Shown here piece by piece: positions 11,401 through 25,600 of a stretch of 64,000 nucleotides of DNA. The notes beneath the pieces are model-generated. The model was given only the letters and a program-made list of their open reading frames with translations. It was not told where the DNA came from and searched no databases. Each line of letters starts with the position of its first letter. Position 1 is the stretch's first letter. This DNA comes from Schistosoma mansoni. Taxonomy: Eukaryota; Platyhelminthes; Trematoda; Strigeidida; Schistosomatidae. The position numbers and the translations under genes are program-made. The stretch covers positions 20,236,837-20,300,836 of the forward strand of contig NC_031498.1 of the NCBI RefSeq assembly GCF_000237925.1. The letters run 5' to 3'.

Positions 11401-13618
11401 GCCAGCGCTATCGATAAAAGCTAGCGATTCAGCCTAACAAAAGTCCTCATGGAAACTCCTCCACAATTTATAGCCCCTCATTAACCATTGTATAAAATCA
11501 TACTAAACCCACCCAAAGAACTCAAAACATTTTGCCACCCTTAGCACACAAATCGCATCTGTTGGCATCAACCGAATATACTGAAACACACAATGAGGAC
11601 TGACGGTACCCAGTCATCTTAACGTGGAGCTAGACCCGTCAAACCCTATACCTACTCACGAAACTAGTAAGCTCCCTAGAGGGAATCATGAAAGTCTTGA
11701 GAATCAGTGTGGTGTGTGCTACTTACGTCTGTCGACATATGTAGTACGCAACACCATTTAGAAACGAAGTGACTGACAGCAGAAGGTTAAGAAGACCAAA
11801 TCGAAGAGAACTGGAATATAAACAGAGAGTAGTTGTAATAGCAATGAAGGAACGATGAAGTTTGGGACAGTTCATGAGATTTGCGAATGAAGAGGCTAAT
11901 GTGCGATTTTTGACATTTCACGGAAGAACTCAGTAATTTTGCACTGAATAACAAATTGTTCTCCCTCACTTGACATCTTCGCGTTCACTACATCGGGACA
12001 CAACCATATACAACACAAAAACCTCTCTTAAGGATAAACTTAGGGAATTCCTCACTTTTAAACCAATCATACAACACCCTTACTTACACATAGCAGGGTG
12101 AGAATACCCGAGAGCACATGTAAGAGCTGGAATTCTGAACTACTTTGGAACCCTCCGGACGATTCTAAACACTACACGAGTCAAACCGCCTTATGTCCAT
12201 CTTTATTTAAGGTAGACAATAATTCACTGGACTAATCGATACTGCTCAGGTATAATCGATCACAAGGGATACGCCGTTATCTTGAAGAGTTATCGCGTGA
12301 ACCTCAAGTTGCTGCACTACTACCAGTGGTCTTGGATCTACAGAGCGTGCAAAAGCATCAGCCGGTCGGGATAGTATGAAACAACAATAACACGCAGGTA
12401 ATGTGGGTTCCTTATTATATATTCCTCATCAATCTACTAATTTCATGCGCACTTTACTGAGTTACTGTTGATTTCATCTCGGACACATTGCCTCGTCGAT
12501 AACTATAACATTACTACACTTTTGGACCTACTTTGATAAACTTTTGTCTGTCGTTATAACTTCCGAAATACTAAGACAATTTTTGGAGACTTATGCCTTA
12601 TGCTATGGTACTTTAAAGCATTGATGCCTTTTTCGCAGTCCATAATTTGTAACCGTCTGATAAACTTTAAACATGCTGATTGTAGAAGCAGTGCTTTCCA
12701 ATAGGATAGAAAACAAATATTGAGTGGGATATATTTTATCTGAAATCACCTTAGAAGAGCATAAAATTACAAAAAGGAGGGGAATGGGTTTGCTTAACAG
12801 TGAGCATTGATGTTGAGGCCGACAAATCCAATCCATTCATGTATTTTTTTTGGGGGGAGGAATTGCATTTTCAGGCTCCCTATAATTAAAAATAAGTCAA
12901 TCAGTTACTGAAATCAATGAAGATGCTACAGGTGCTCGACTTTTGACAACGCCTTTACACGTAAAACATTTATAATCGAAGTATATCATCCCAAGTGAAC
13001 TCAGAAGCCAGAAATGAATTGGTTCTAAGATATATTTTAAAGGCTATAGGTATGTCGAGGAGTGTTTCGTCTAAGCTGGCCAACAGCTACAAGGGATGCG
13101 TAGCACGGCGAGCTCACTTGTGATCTGGTACGGATATGGGACTGAGAGCCTTCAGCTATGGTGCGTCTGGTGAAGTTGATGAGGTCAGCACCAATATTGA
13201 AGATTTTCAGAGCAATTTATTTTGGAGATTTATTTATTTCCACGAATGCATTTTATGACATTGTAAGCAGGATCTATGTTTGTGTAACTATTTTCATCAG
13301 TTTCTGTCAAGTTTTCACAAGAAAATTTAATCAAATCGAATATAATCGATTATATCAACATGTAATGAGACATTTAAATTGCGCAACCAAAGACATTGAG
13401 CTGATCGTGATTTCAAATCAGAGTATCAGTCCTGATTAAATAAAGGTAGACCCGAAGAAATCTTCTGCTTTTATGCACCTCACTGTCTATATAAAATTCA
13501 TTGAAATATTTTTTAATTTCGATTATCGTTACATTGTGACTACAAGTGTTTTTTGAAGCGCGTAATGTTCAAGCTCGCAATTTGAGTTGGCATCAAAGTT
13601 CATGTGTTATATCCGACT
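11401..13618. other. intergenic, upstream of NAA15
   Basis: No gene, repeat or RNA could be supported in this 2.2 kb. It must include the promoter and 5' UTR of NAA15 close to 13.6 kb, but I see no clear core promoter motif. Open frames here (for example 13158-13439) lack motifs. Confidence 0.4.
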
Positions 13619-16600
13619 ATGAGTAAACAGGCATCCACTTATACCCTCCCTCCCAAAGAACTCTCAATATTCAAGAGAGTTGTTGTTAGTGCATATTATT
13701 TCTCTTTATCCATGTTTCACAGAAATATTATGACCAAAAGCAGTACAAAAATGGATTAAAGTATGCTAAACAAATCCTAAGCAATCCTAAATTTAGCGAA
13801 CATGGAGGTAAGTTAAATTTATCCGGTGATGTGGATACCATTAATTTATTTCAGAAACTTTGGCGATGAAAGGTATTTTATTAAATTGTCTTGGTAAGAA
13901 AGATGAAGCAAGGGAATATGTAAAACGTGGTTTAAAAGCGAACATCACCAGCTTTGTTTGTAAGTTCCTGTGCTTTGAGTTATCATGATAGGTTGGCATA
14001 TTTATGGTCTTATTCATAAATCTGACCATAAGTATGAAGAAGCGATAAAGTGCTACTTGCAAGCTTTAAAGTTAGATAATGAAAATTTACAAGTGCTAAG
14101 GGATCTTTCCGTCTTACAAATGCAGTTGAGGGATTACGAAGGATGCAGGGTATACTATTAATTTTCCTTCTAAGAAGTTTTTGTCAGGATATACGTTACA
14201 AGTTGCTTCTTCTACGACCTAGCCAAAAAGCATCATGGATTGGTTATGCTTTAATTCACCATTTGTTGGGAAATTATGAAATCGCTCTTACAGTTATTAA
14301 TGAGTTTAAAAAGGGTCAAAGCGAAATACCCCAGTTCGATTACGAGCACAGTGAACTACTTCTCTACCAAGCAATGATCATGCTTGAAGCTGGAAAAGAA
14401 AATGCTGCCTTAGAACATCTAATTCAATCCAGCAACGAAATAGTTGACAAAATATCTTTGTTGGAAATGAAGGGTAGGTTGCTGTTTTCTGGTCATCTGT
14501 TTTCAGCTCAACTTCACTTGAAACTTGGACAGTATGAGGATGCGGCTGAATGTTCGTGGAGTCTAATTGATCGAAATCAGGAAAATCGTTTATATCTTGA
14601 GCTTTTGGCACAGGCGAATACAGCTTTAGTCAGTGGTATAACAGACGCAAATACCGAAACAACCAAGAAAACTTATGAGTCGGTTATTGCCCGTTACCCT
14701 CAATCTCGTCTTTCTAGACGGTTGATTTTGAATTATTGTTCAGGTGTGATTTGATAAATATGTATATTTTGTTGCAGGTGACGAGTTTCTCCAGCGCTTG
14801 GATGCTTACCTAAAGCCATTCATAAGGAAAGGTGTTCCCCCACTATTTTTACAACTAGTGGGGCTTTTAAATGACTCTGAAAATCTTTCAGCTTTTGAAA
14901 GTCTTTTAACTAAATATCGTAACAGTATGAGTGCCAACGGATCCCTCGATGCTCAGGAAAGCAATGAAAAAGAAGCCCCCACAACAGATGTTTGGCTTAA
15001 CTATTTATTAGCTCAGTATTATAACTTCAAAAAAAAATATCAGGTACAATTCGTGATTAATATCATTTCACTTTTCAGGAAGCCATTGAGATCATAGATT
15101 CTCAGTTGCTCTCAACACCTACGTTAGTTGACTTTTATGTCCTAAAAGCCGATGTCTTTCATGATGCAGGGGACTATATAACAGCCAGTCGGTGGATGGA
15201 AGAAGCCCAGTCTCTAGATACAGCTGATCGTTTTATTAATGCTCGCTGCACAAAATTCATGGTGGAAGCTCATCGCCTCGAAGATGCTGTGAACATGGCT
15301 TCTAAATTTACAAGGGTAATATTGTTATAACTTATTTATTTGTAATATAGGGAAACACGTCGCCGAAGGAATACTTGTCTGAGATGCAGTGCATGTGGTT
15401 TCTGTTAGATAATGCCAGGGCACTCAAAGATATGGGCAGATTTGGTGATGCCCTTAAGTTATGTCACGAAGTTCAGCAAGTAAGTGATTAGTGATGTTTT
15501 TACGTAGACAAGATTTTGAAAGTAACGTAATCAATATGTCTTTATGCGAACTAAAAAAAAACTTTTTGGATTGTTTCAGAGAACTGCATATGAAATTATT
15601 CAGGTGCACTAAGTTGTTCGACAAGGTGCAGTTAACAGTTTCTGAAACTCAGGCTAGTGGGGTAAATGTGTTCACAGTGTAAATTAATGACCACGCAGGT
15701 TTTTGTATGTAGTCATAAGTCATATCGATAAAAACTAGTTATTATCTAAATGGTTTAACTTTGATGAACAAATCCCTACTTGCCTATCGAGTTAAATTAA
15801 ACTAAGTTTGAAGGTTCTGTACAACACACATTTGTAGTGCCGTGCTTCAATAATAGTTCACTTCGATAACCGTTATTATACCAATCTTAACGGTGTATAA
15901 AATCAGAAGGCAAAAGGAAGCGGCAAATACATTTTTTATTGATGAATGATGCAGACCAGAAAGCTGTGGGCACATGAGCAAGTGTAAGCGAGCGAAGCAG
16001 AGATGATGTATAGTGGAGATGGCTGGGAAGCCAACTCGAGAGCGAAGCGAAAACAATGCGTATTGGAGATGGCTGGGAAGCCGACTCGCTATGAGCAAGC
16101 ATTAATCAACATTTATAGTCAGACAAAAATGAATGACAGACATATGATGAATAGAATACGAAGGGTACACACAATTACGCTCATATAAAATATAGTCAAG
16201 GTTAATAAGCGAATAATGAATAAGATCAAAATATGACTCAATGTATAGGTGAATTGGCTTGGCCAAAAGCTAGAATAAAGTATATGGGCATAACATAAAC
16301 ACAGATACTACACATTTACTTTTTCATTGCACTCTCGTTTAAATGCTTTTATCACTACTGGACTCCTAAAATGAAATCAGGATGAGATTTAAACTTCCCT
16401 ATATGTGAATACATGTATTCAAAGGACAATGAAAATATTCCTTTGTAGATAACGAACTGTTGCTGCCGAGAGTTCTCTCAATTAATTGATTCTGATTCAC
16501 AATAAACCAAACGGTATTCTGAATTGCCTAAATTTGAAAGATTCATGAATCGACTAGTGTATGGACAACACATTTTCAACCGTGCGTTATGAACACAAAG

Positions 16601-19600
16601 TAATCTCTTACTTAAACAACTACTTCGCACTGAAGAGAAATGTTTAGACGGGTAAAGATTGCAGTCATACAACTTGAAACATTTTATGCATATTTGGATG
16701 TGCAGTGCTTGTCTCAATTGTGTGGTCACTTTAGATGCCTCTGCTTAAAATCACATAATGTTGTGCTGACTTATTTCAAAAATTCCTATTAATCAGACCA
16801 GAAGCACTTTCGAAGTATAATAGTAATTTATACCAATCCCAAAAGATACTGTTCTGTCAGACATCAATTTCCCCGTCACATTGTACCGTAATAAGGATTT
16901 GATATGTCTGTACTTAAGTTTCAGGATGTCTCGAAGGTGTTGAAATGCTACCCTCTCGAGTTAAACTACTAGTAAAGGCAAAATCACAAAGTCCAGGCAA
17001 TTCATACGATGGCTACTAAGTGCGGATCCATAAGCAAACATAAATAAAGGGTTTTATTTAGTGGTAAGGTTACATGCATTTCGGAAGTGGATATATATAA
17101 GGTTTAAAGCCTAGTCTAATTTAATTTGCTAGAGACGATTAGATTATAGGTTACAGTCATCACCAAAACTACGCATTCAAATGAATTGCTTGAATATATA
17201 GATGAACTATGAAGCCTTGCTCACAAAATCATCTTTTGCAGGCTGTTGGGAGTCCACGAGGCAAATGATAAGCAGCCTTAATTTACCCACTCTTTTATTT
17301 TGATTTTTAATCATAGTAAATGAATCTTATTGTCATTTGCTTCAAACTATGTACATATTTAATGTATGAAATCCTTACAACTCCATGTCAAAACAAAATA
17401 TGTAGGAAGTCAGCACCACACAAGTCACTTGATTTGTGTGTGAGCTGTAAAACTGTCCGGGTGCCCAAACCGAAGCAGATGGTTTTCCCAAGAGACCACA
17501 CCCGGAACATTCGACCTAAAGGTCTGATCCACAAGGCAATGGAACAATGTCAGAAAATGCAATCCCATGGTAGCCAGTGAACAACAGTTAGTTAGTACGC
17601 CATTTGTTCCCTTAGGATACTAGAGTCCATGTGCACCATTGGTTTAGAATCAGGGATTTTCAACTCCTCTAGGTGGACCTTCCGTGTCCACCAACCCGGT
17701 TAAAGGGCCGGACGCTCGCTTTTCATCCTCAATTTCATAAACAACAGCCGTGGCGCGAGAAGGCAGTGAGTAGGACTTCCCTGGTAGTGGTTGCATACAC
17801 GTGGCCATGCGAGAGCATTTCGAGAGGGAAAGCGGACTCTCCTCACCCTTGGCTGTGCCAGTGCATTTGGGGGGCTTGTGTGGCGCATATGTATTCGGTG
17901 CCCCTTTGTACCAATGTTTGTGTTCAAATATATAAAGTCAGCACCGTCTTTATCGATAAATACCATGGCTTTTATCTGGAATTTCTCTAGGTTTTTCTGC
18001 CGTCATTTAATATATGACAACTGTAATTTCAACGTATCAAGGATTATGTTAAAAAAAACTATTGAATTGTGCTTGCACATGTGTCTTAGAAATAATGGCA
18101 CGTGTTGATTGTTTCTGTTTCATTAACAAAATAAAAGGAACAGATGTTGGCGATTCAGGATATCTGAATCAATAGATATATTGGTGGTATTGTTCCCATA
18201 ATATTAAATAACTGAATCGACTGCTATTTCTTTGTGATTCTCTACCGTGATTTAAACAAGAATTACTGTCTACTTAAGATGCAAAGTTTCTAAATTGTAG
18301 GATTTAAATAGCCTTTTCAAAAAATTAGCATTTCACGCCATTTTTGACTTAATTTGTTGATGTTTACTTATCTTGACTGAATTTTATTCATATCTATTCT
18401 ATCGTTATATGTGGAATTATCAATAACTGGTAGCACTACAGAAATATCCTTGATGATCAGTTAGATTTCCATTCCTACTGTCTACGGAAGGTTACTCTAC
18501 GATCATATGTTGAGACACTGCGATTAGAAGATCGTTTACGGGATCACCAATCCTATTTTGATACCGCTCAACTTGCAGTTGAAGTGAGTTTAAAGTTTTT
18601 GTTCCTTAAGCTTTTCCGAAAGTTGTCTCACTTTTGATGTGTAGATAATACAGTATCTGGCAGGTCACTACTTGTAGTTTTATTTTTAGCTACCACATAT
18701 GAAGACAATTTACAAATCATCTGTAGTGTTTGTGAGTATACCTAATATGGAATTAATAAGTGTTATTTCAGGATTTCATCCGTCAAGTTATTCTTTACAA
18801 AAAGCACTTCTGGATTTTCATCCATCTAGAGTTGATTTTTGTAACGTTTATCTGCTATTTTGCATAGCTATATTCATTTTGTTAATTTTAGTTTTAGTGA
18901 AATAATCCCAATACAATTGCTGTGTTATTAGTCTTCAATTATGGTTTGCTTATTAGCATAGTGTTATAGAGGAGGTTTTTAGTTATTGAGGATATCAAGT
19001 TTTCGATCGTTAAAATCAATGAATAGAATTCTAGTCGACAGATAAAATTAGTGATATAATGTATCAAAGTGATGGCCACTCACGAGACTATATTATTGAT
19101 ATAAGCCCACGAATAGTTTGAAATCAACGATTACCATCAGCCCAGAAAAACAGATTCTTATGTAATAAAATAACATGCTTACATAAAGAATATGAACGAA
19201 AAATAAAAACAAAATTTTGTATGCGGTTGGACGAAATTAGCTCATGGGTTACTCGTTCTTCAATCAATTGATATCTGTTTGTTAGACCTATTTCTTGGGT
19301 ATCGTATCATATGACGTTCCAAAATAATTTTATTATTTCTATTGAATTCAGTCAGTTATACACAACACAGAGCCGTAGGCTAATTAGGGTTGTCCCCATA
19401 CCAAATCAACACCACGAACTAAATGGCAAAGAAGTCGGCCGTAGCTGTTACCATAATTTAGTGGTCGGGGTTGCCTATCGTGACGACACAATCAAGCTAG
19501 ATTGTCTGTAACACTTGTTCCTTGAGATTTCCCACTTCAGGCTGGTCGGTTGAATGGCGATGCAACTGAAAACAGATAATCTAAAGTTCGAGACCAAATT

Positions 19601-22600
19601 TGTACTGCTAACTATACTGTAGTGTGATTACGATATGAGTTTTTGCACAAATAACTGTCTAGCCATGCTACCTCATAACAAAATGAAGGGGTTATAAAAG
19701 GTCAACCCTAAAATGACACAATGGAAGTGAAAAACAAACTGGTGAAAAAAAGAGTCAATCAACTAATAGTACTGAGATTTTGATCGAAAAACGTTTCTTC
19801 ACCCTTATGAACTGTTTAAAATAATTTCTAACAAGGTTTGCAGCCAGAGATTTGTATATTGATAAAATCATGCAAGAAGTTTACATCTCTGTGTTACGAC
19901 TCTAGTTTTCAGTCGCTTTGTAAATAAATATACTCATACCTAGTTTTCTGTGATAGGTAATTCGAGTCCAACCAATGTCACATGTCAGGGAATACATTTG
20001 TGTGTAAAGTATGATTCATTCGCTCTAGGAAGTGCTGGTTCACAGCTTGTTTAAAAGTTGCGCCCAAAGGCCTCTTCGCATGCACATGCACGGAGTTTTT
20101 ACACATGCAATAACTATCTCACAGTAAAACAACGAACGGTCGTAAAGTATGTTTTTAACATGACAAATTCCTCTGGATTCAACTGATTTATTTTTATTTG
20201 CTTCTGGTAAACGTTGTCTTTCTGTTGTCTGTTCTGCTGCTTACATTATAGTCTCACTTCTATCAACTTTCTGTTTTCTTTCTAGATTTACTTGCAGCTG
20301 TATTCTCAACCATTGGACAGTATTGATGAATCTCCCCACGGAGAAAATGGTTAGAACTCTTTATTTATTGTTTCGATTGTCTCTCTTTTTACAAACGAGT
20401 TTTGTATGTTGTACTTGTTAGCAATCAGATCGCAAGTGCTTTCAACCGTTTATAAGACACAAAAATTGTACACACTTTTTAGGAGCATTTCTCGATCAGA
20501 CAAATTGATTGCATGTTTCTGCAATATTCCAGTTACCAACGGTTAGGGTCCCCCCCGCGTCAGTTCGAGTCTCATTCCTGTATCTGGTAAACACTACGTT
20601 CTGAGGTTGTCGAACTCTGATACTGATATATATTCTTCTTGTATACTTACCCGAACCAGCTGCTTAAATAAAAAAACCGAGAGTAAGTAGGAGGATTTTA
20701 TTGGCCAACTAAATCGAGAATATATGCACATCTCATTCGTAAGTATAGATACATGTCCCTCAAGAAAAAAACAACCACATTTTCAACCCTTAATTTGTTC
20801 ATTTCCCTGGAAATTGAAACCGGATCTTGACCAATAGTGTACGCCAATCAGCACCTCCAACTTATCATTTGGCCTGTGCTGGACTGACTAAGCGCATCAA
20901 TTCTCATTTAAGCATCTAATCCAGTTTACCATAAAACTATTTTTTGTACTGAAAAATGTACATAGTTGATCCGGTTGACGGAAATAGTCATGATCCTGAC
21001 TATTGTGTTTTATTTGTAAAGTATTATCTACAAAAGTAAGTTCTTTTATTTCTATTTATTGGAAGTTCAACGATACTGTATTTTTGTTAATTATCTTAGT
21101 ATCTTACTCCATAGCTTACAAGTTGTATGAGGTTTTACTCAAACAGTGGAATGATTTCAGGTTCCTTACACTTTTGATTGAGTTCTACTATCGATAAAAT
21201 TAATTGACTTACTAGTCCAATGGTTTTCATGGATAATTTAGTCACATAAGTTTTTAGTTCGTGTGGTGCGGGGCACTGGATGGTTCGTTTATTCTGTTAA
21301 GGTGATGTTAAGCCAGAATTCTTACTCCAAGATTTGCGTACGAGGTCTACTTCGATTACATTTTCATTTTAGTTGTATCCTGTAAGACTTTTCAAACTTA
21401 CTCCTTTCTCAATGTTGTTACTTCATTTCCGTGGTCGAATGTGTCGCTTGTGGGGTTTTCCAATCGTAGTGAACTGCTTGCTACATGAACATATATATAT
21501 TAAAGATTTCTTTCCTTCTTCAGTATCACTTATGTTTTTAGTTATCCTACTTTCTTGAGATCCTACTTTCCTACTCTTCTGTCTATCCTACTTTATCCTA
21601 CTTTCAGTCTCTTGTGCAAAAATCTAATGATGAGATATCTTCTGAATATTCACGAAAATTTTTTATGTAGTTTGTATCACAAATGCTCAGCTCTTCAAGA
21701 CTTGTTTTCTCTCATCAATTAGTGAATATATTGAGCTTGTTAATCCGTTTGGGTACATCTAACTGGGGATTTTACAACCAAACAAAGAGGACCAATTTCA
21801 TGGAATTTTACATTCAGTTAAAATAAGCCAACCAACCATTTAATAGTTTGGATTGTTATCTTTAAATAATATTTCAGATCAACCTTAAGAAGGTTTTTCA
21901 TTCATTTCCCAAATCTCAACAATAATGCCTATAATTGTATAAAAGGTTCGGTATTTTAGTAAATTTAGTTTACTTCCCTGAATGTAAATGACTTCATATA
22001 ACATTCACACGTAGTTATTGTCTTATCTTATCATTTTGTAAATGTAAAAATAGACGGTATGTCTTCATCTGAAGCTAAAAAGCTACGAAATAAACAACGG
22101 AAAGCTGCTAAGCGTGCGGAAGCGGAAGCTGCTCGGGCTCGAGCTGAACAGGAACGTCGAGAACAAGCAGCTCGTTCAAGACAGCCTGCATCAGAAGAAG
22201 CAAATACAGATAACCCATCCATAGGAGATAATGACCTAGATGCTAATCTACTGGCCAGAGTAAGTACTTGTTAGTTGTTTTATACTAAATGGGATTTACG
22301 TTTTAGCGACAGTTCTCAACCTTCACTTTGCTTGTCCTGTAAAATGACCCATAATTTCTGTTCCGTCATTTTTAGCTTGTAGACTGACACGTTTATTGTT
22401 GTTAATGATGGTCTTATATAAAATTGGAAACCTTAGTCTCATCCTTGACTGAAAAGTTTCTTGATTTAATATTCTGGCATCAGATTTCGTCATGCTTGTA
22501 GATATTAATGGCAGTGTTTTTAAAAAAAGGGTATCTATATTTTAACGTTAAACATAAGAAGAAATTCCGTCGTTCTTTTGTTCATTTGTCATTTCATCTA

Positions 22601-25600
22601 TTCATATCACAAAAGATTGTCTAATTAAACTGTACTATCACTTGCTAGCGTACGTGAATGCCCAATTTTTGTTTTTTCACCTTTTTCACTAATTAACTGC
22701 TACACTTGTCTCCATTTTTTCGCCTCATGAAACGGCAATGTAACCGACAGTAACTATAATTTACTAGCCCATATACTTTTAGATTTTTATGCAACACCAG
22801 TTCTTTTTAGTTAATGCCTTTTTCAGTTTGACAAATTCTATATAGAAGTGGTCAATCTTAAGTCTATGTTTACCATTGGATAACCATTAAAAACCAGAGG
22901 GATGCTAAAATATTTATTATATTTCGAGTTTCCAGTTGTCCATGCTTTCAAAGCTATGTAGAATCGAATCAAACACATTCAGACCAGGTTGTGACTACGG
23001 TAACATCTAGATTTTGAGTTAGATTCCCATAATTCATGTTTCCCGACTGTAATTTGTCATGACCATCATGGTTACCCGTTTTCGTTTTCGAACTATTTGA
23101 TGCTAGAGATTTACCACTCCGATTTCTCAATAAGTCTTTTTCTGAAGTTATAGTTGCATACGTAAATATGAGGCTCTTTAAAGAATTTTTGTGTATATAT
23201 TATATATGGCATCCAGCTGACTACAAATGCACAAATTAAAAATTGGTTACATTTTCCCAAATATAGTTTACGTCTGATTTTGGCTAAAGTTCACGTAACC
23301 TAATAATTGCTGTTTTTGATTTTAAACTTTTTAATATTCTTTTTTCTCCCAATAAAATAGCCTGAGGATCCACTTGAAGAGGCATCCAAGTTTCTTCTTC
23401 CTTTGTTGGATTTGTCTCCTAAAATTATTGAGGCTTATTGTTTGGCGTTTGAAGTTTATGAAAGAAAGCGTAAGTGAGAATCTGAATAGTCATTTTTCTG
23501 TTCAGAATTTATTAAATGCTCTACAGTGTATCATTTTAACATGTTTTATTTTGTAAATAATCCTACAAAAATCCACATCGAACTTATGAAAACCATGTTT
23601 AGTTGTTTAACTATGAACTACCAAGGAGCCTGACGTTACTCCTGTATGTTATCGTTAGATACTAAAATCATTTGTTAGATATCATTCAGTGTATTTTTGT
23701 GAACGTGAACATAAGGAGTGAGGTAGTTGAGTGCACCGACCACTTCAGTTATCTTAGAGGTCTCATTAACCCTGATGCTTTGGTGTCTAAATTTCAGCAC
23801 TGAGTCAGAAAGATCGTTTGGTCTTTATCAATTTGCATCACTTGTGGCGTAGGTGAGATATTTATGTATCAATAAAAGGATGAATATACTATCCAAACCT
23901 CGATTTTACTCTATCGCTATAAAAAACGGTCTATGAAAGTAGATACATATAGGCTCTGGTTTTTGATCATACGAGTCTTCCAAGTATTATTCGTGTGTGA
24001 TGGAACGACCGAGTGAGTCCTTCCAAAGTTAGGCGCGGGATATTAGGTAAGGATTATAAATCGGTTAATGAGGTCATGAATCCATCAACTAAGGTAGTTG
24101 GAGCGTATATTACCCATGCCGACTCATGATGAGGGCTAGTGTATGAGTAGGTTGCAAGGAAGCTAGAGACTGACAATCCAGAACGTGGGATCAGTCTATG
24201 AAATCATTGACTGTTGAACTGAACAATGTTGCTATGTTCAGACTACCTAGTTGGGACCCGCGTGGTAGGTGATCAGTGGTTGAAAATATTTGATGAAATG
24301 GATCAGATTTGATCACACTGACTTAAATCTATTCACTATTTATCTCAAGTTCAAGTATTTCTACACACATACCTTTTTGTGTCTTTTTGAACAATGTTGT
24401 TCCTCATCATAGTTACTACTAGAATTATTCTAACTCAGCGTTCATCTTGTTAACTTTATCTCATCGTACTAGTGTGTTATGACATTTTTGAGATAACGCT
24501 CATTTGCGCCAATCTCTACGTTGATTATGACTAAATTACTGATACTAATCTGCAATAAATGAATCTCTATTCCTAATCACTGTTTTTATGTAGTTGAATT
24601 TCACTAGCACACAGTAGCAGTATATGACGTTTAGTCTTGGGATTATGACTTAGCTTTACCGAACTTACGTTTTGTTTTCATTTTTAACAGGAAAATTTCT
24701 CCTCATGCTCAAATGGATCTCTCGTGGTGTGCAACTTACAAATTCACGTGACAATCCTTGGTTTCATGAGTGCTGTGTGAGATTTCTTCTTCAGCTACAC
24801 AATCGAGGAAAATCAGATGATGTAGTTGGTAAAGTTCTTACATCCGAAGTCCCTAAATTATTCAGCGAGTGGCCAGAAAATATTTCATTTGTTCAAGAAT
24901 ATAATGAAATATTTAATCACCGTAATCAGGACACATATCCTCATGTATTCAGATGTAGGTGTTGATGTTTTTTTTAAAGACTCGTTGTAAACTAACATTG
25001 GTTGGAAAACCGTTTATTTTGCTCTAGTTTGTATTTTTCAGCGCTGGACCTCTGCAGCTGTGTATATAATAAACCTAAGGCCTTTAAGTTTCACAGAAAA
25101 ATCTAATGTCATTCGGTCATTGATGGTTGGGCCATGTGTTACGTATGCCTGAACACCGATTACCACGACGCGCTATGATGACTAGTATTGGGGACGGTTG
25201 GAAGAGAGTTAGGGGCGGCCAAACCAAAACATGGCATCAGTGCTTGAAGTCACTAACTTCTAGTCTGAGCCATGTTGGCAGATGCAGACTACCTGGTTGG
25301 GGTCCGCGTGACTATCGTAACCAATGGTTGGAGACTCTGTGTGACATGGCTCAGAATCGATCACAATGGCGTAGGTGTATACACTCTTTATCTTCCCTTA
25401 AACCTTGAGACTAAAATTGCTTCATATCTCTCTTCCTTCCTGTACTATATCCTTATATACAACCTATAATTTATATACTACTACCAACACTAAATTAACT
25501 ACTATGAATCCGGTGTTGATCTTGTTGTGCTAACGAGGTATGGCAACTTGGACCGATGCATATATGTGCCTGGTCCTACGTTGTAGCTGACTGACTGACT

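Noticed and set aside
17418-17945. Repeat X as a MITE with terminal inverted repeats
   Set aside because: Only this copy has matching inverted ends; all others have a single AAAT-type tail, 5' truncation and variable target duplications, so a twin-primed retroposon explains it better.
20520-20600. tRNA or SINE head suggested by AGTTCGAGTCTC (box-B-like)
   Set aside because: No box A at the right distance and no cloverleaf could be drawn.
23205-23235. Hammerhead start suggested by GGCATCCAGCTGAC
   Set aside because: The following sequence has no stem II or GAAA box; a short chance match.
25041-25121. Possible NAA15 exon reading [14 protein letters not shown] after a TTTTTCAG acceptor
   Set aside because: It resembles the family's SAAKMVYYLDP region by chance. 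The exon at 29202-29299 gives exact family spacing (LIDPQ), correct phase with the donor at 24955, and an overall 951-codon frame.
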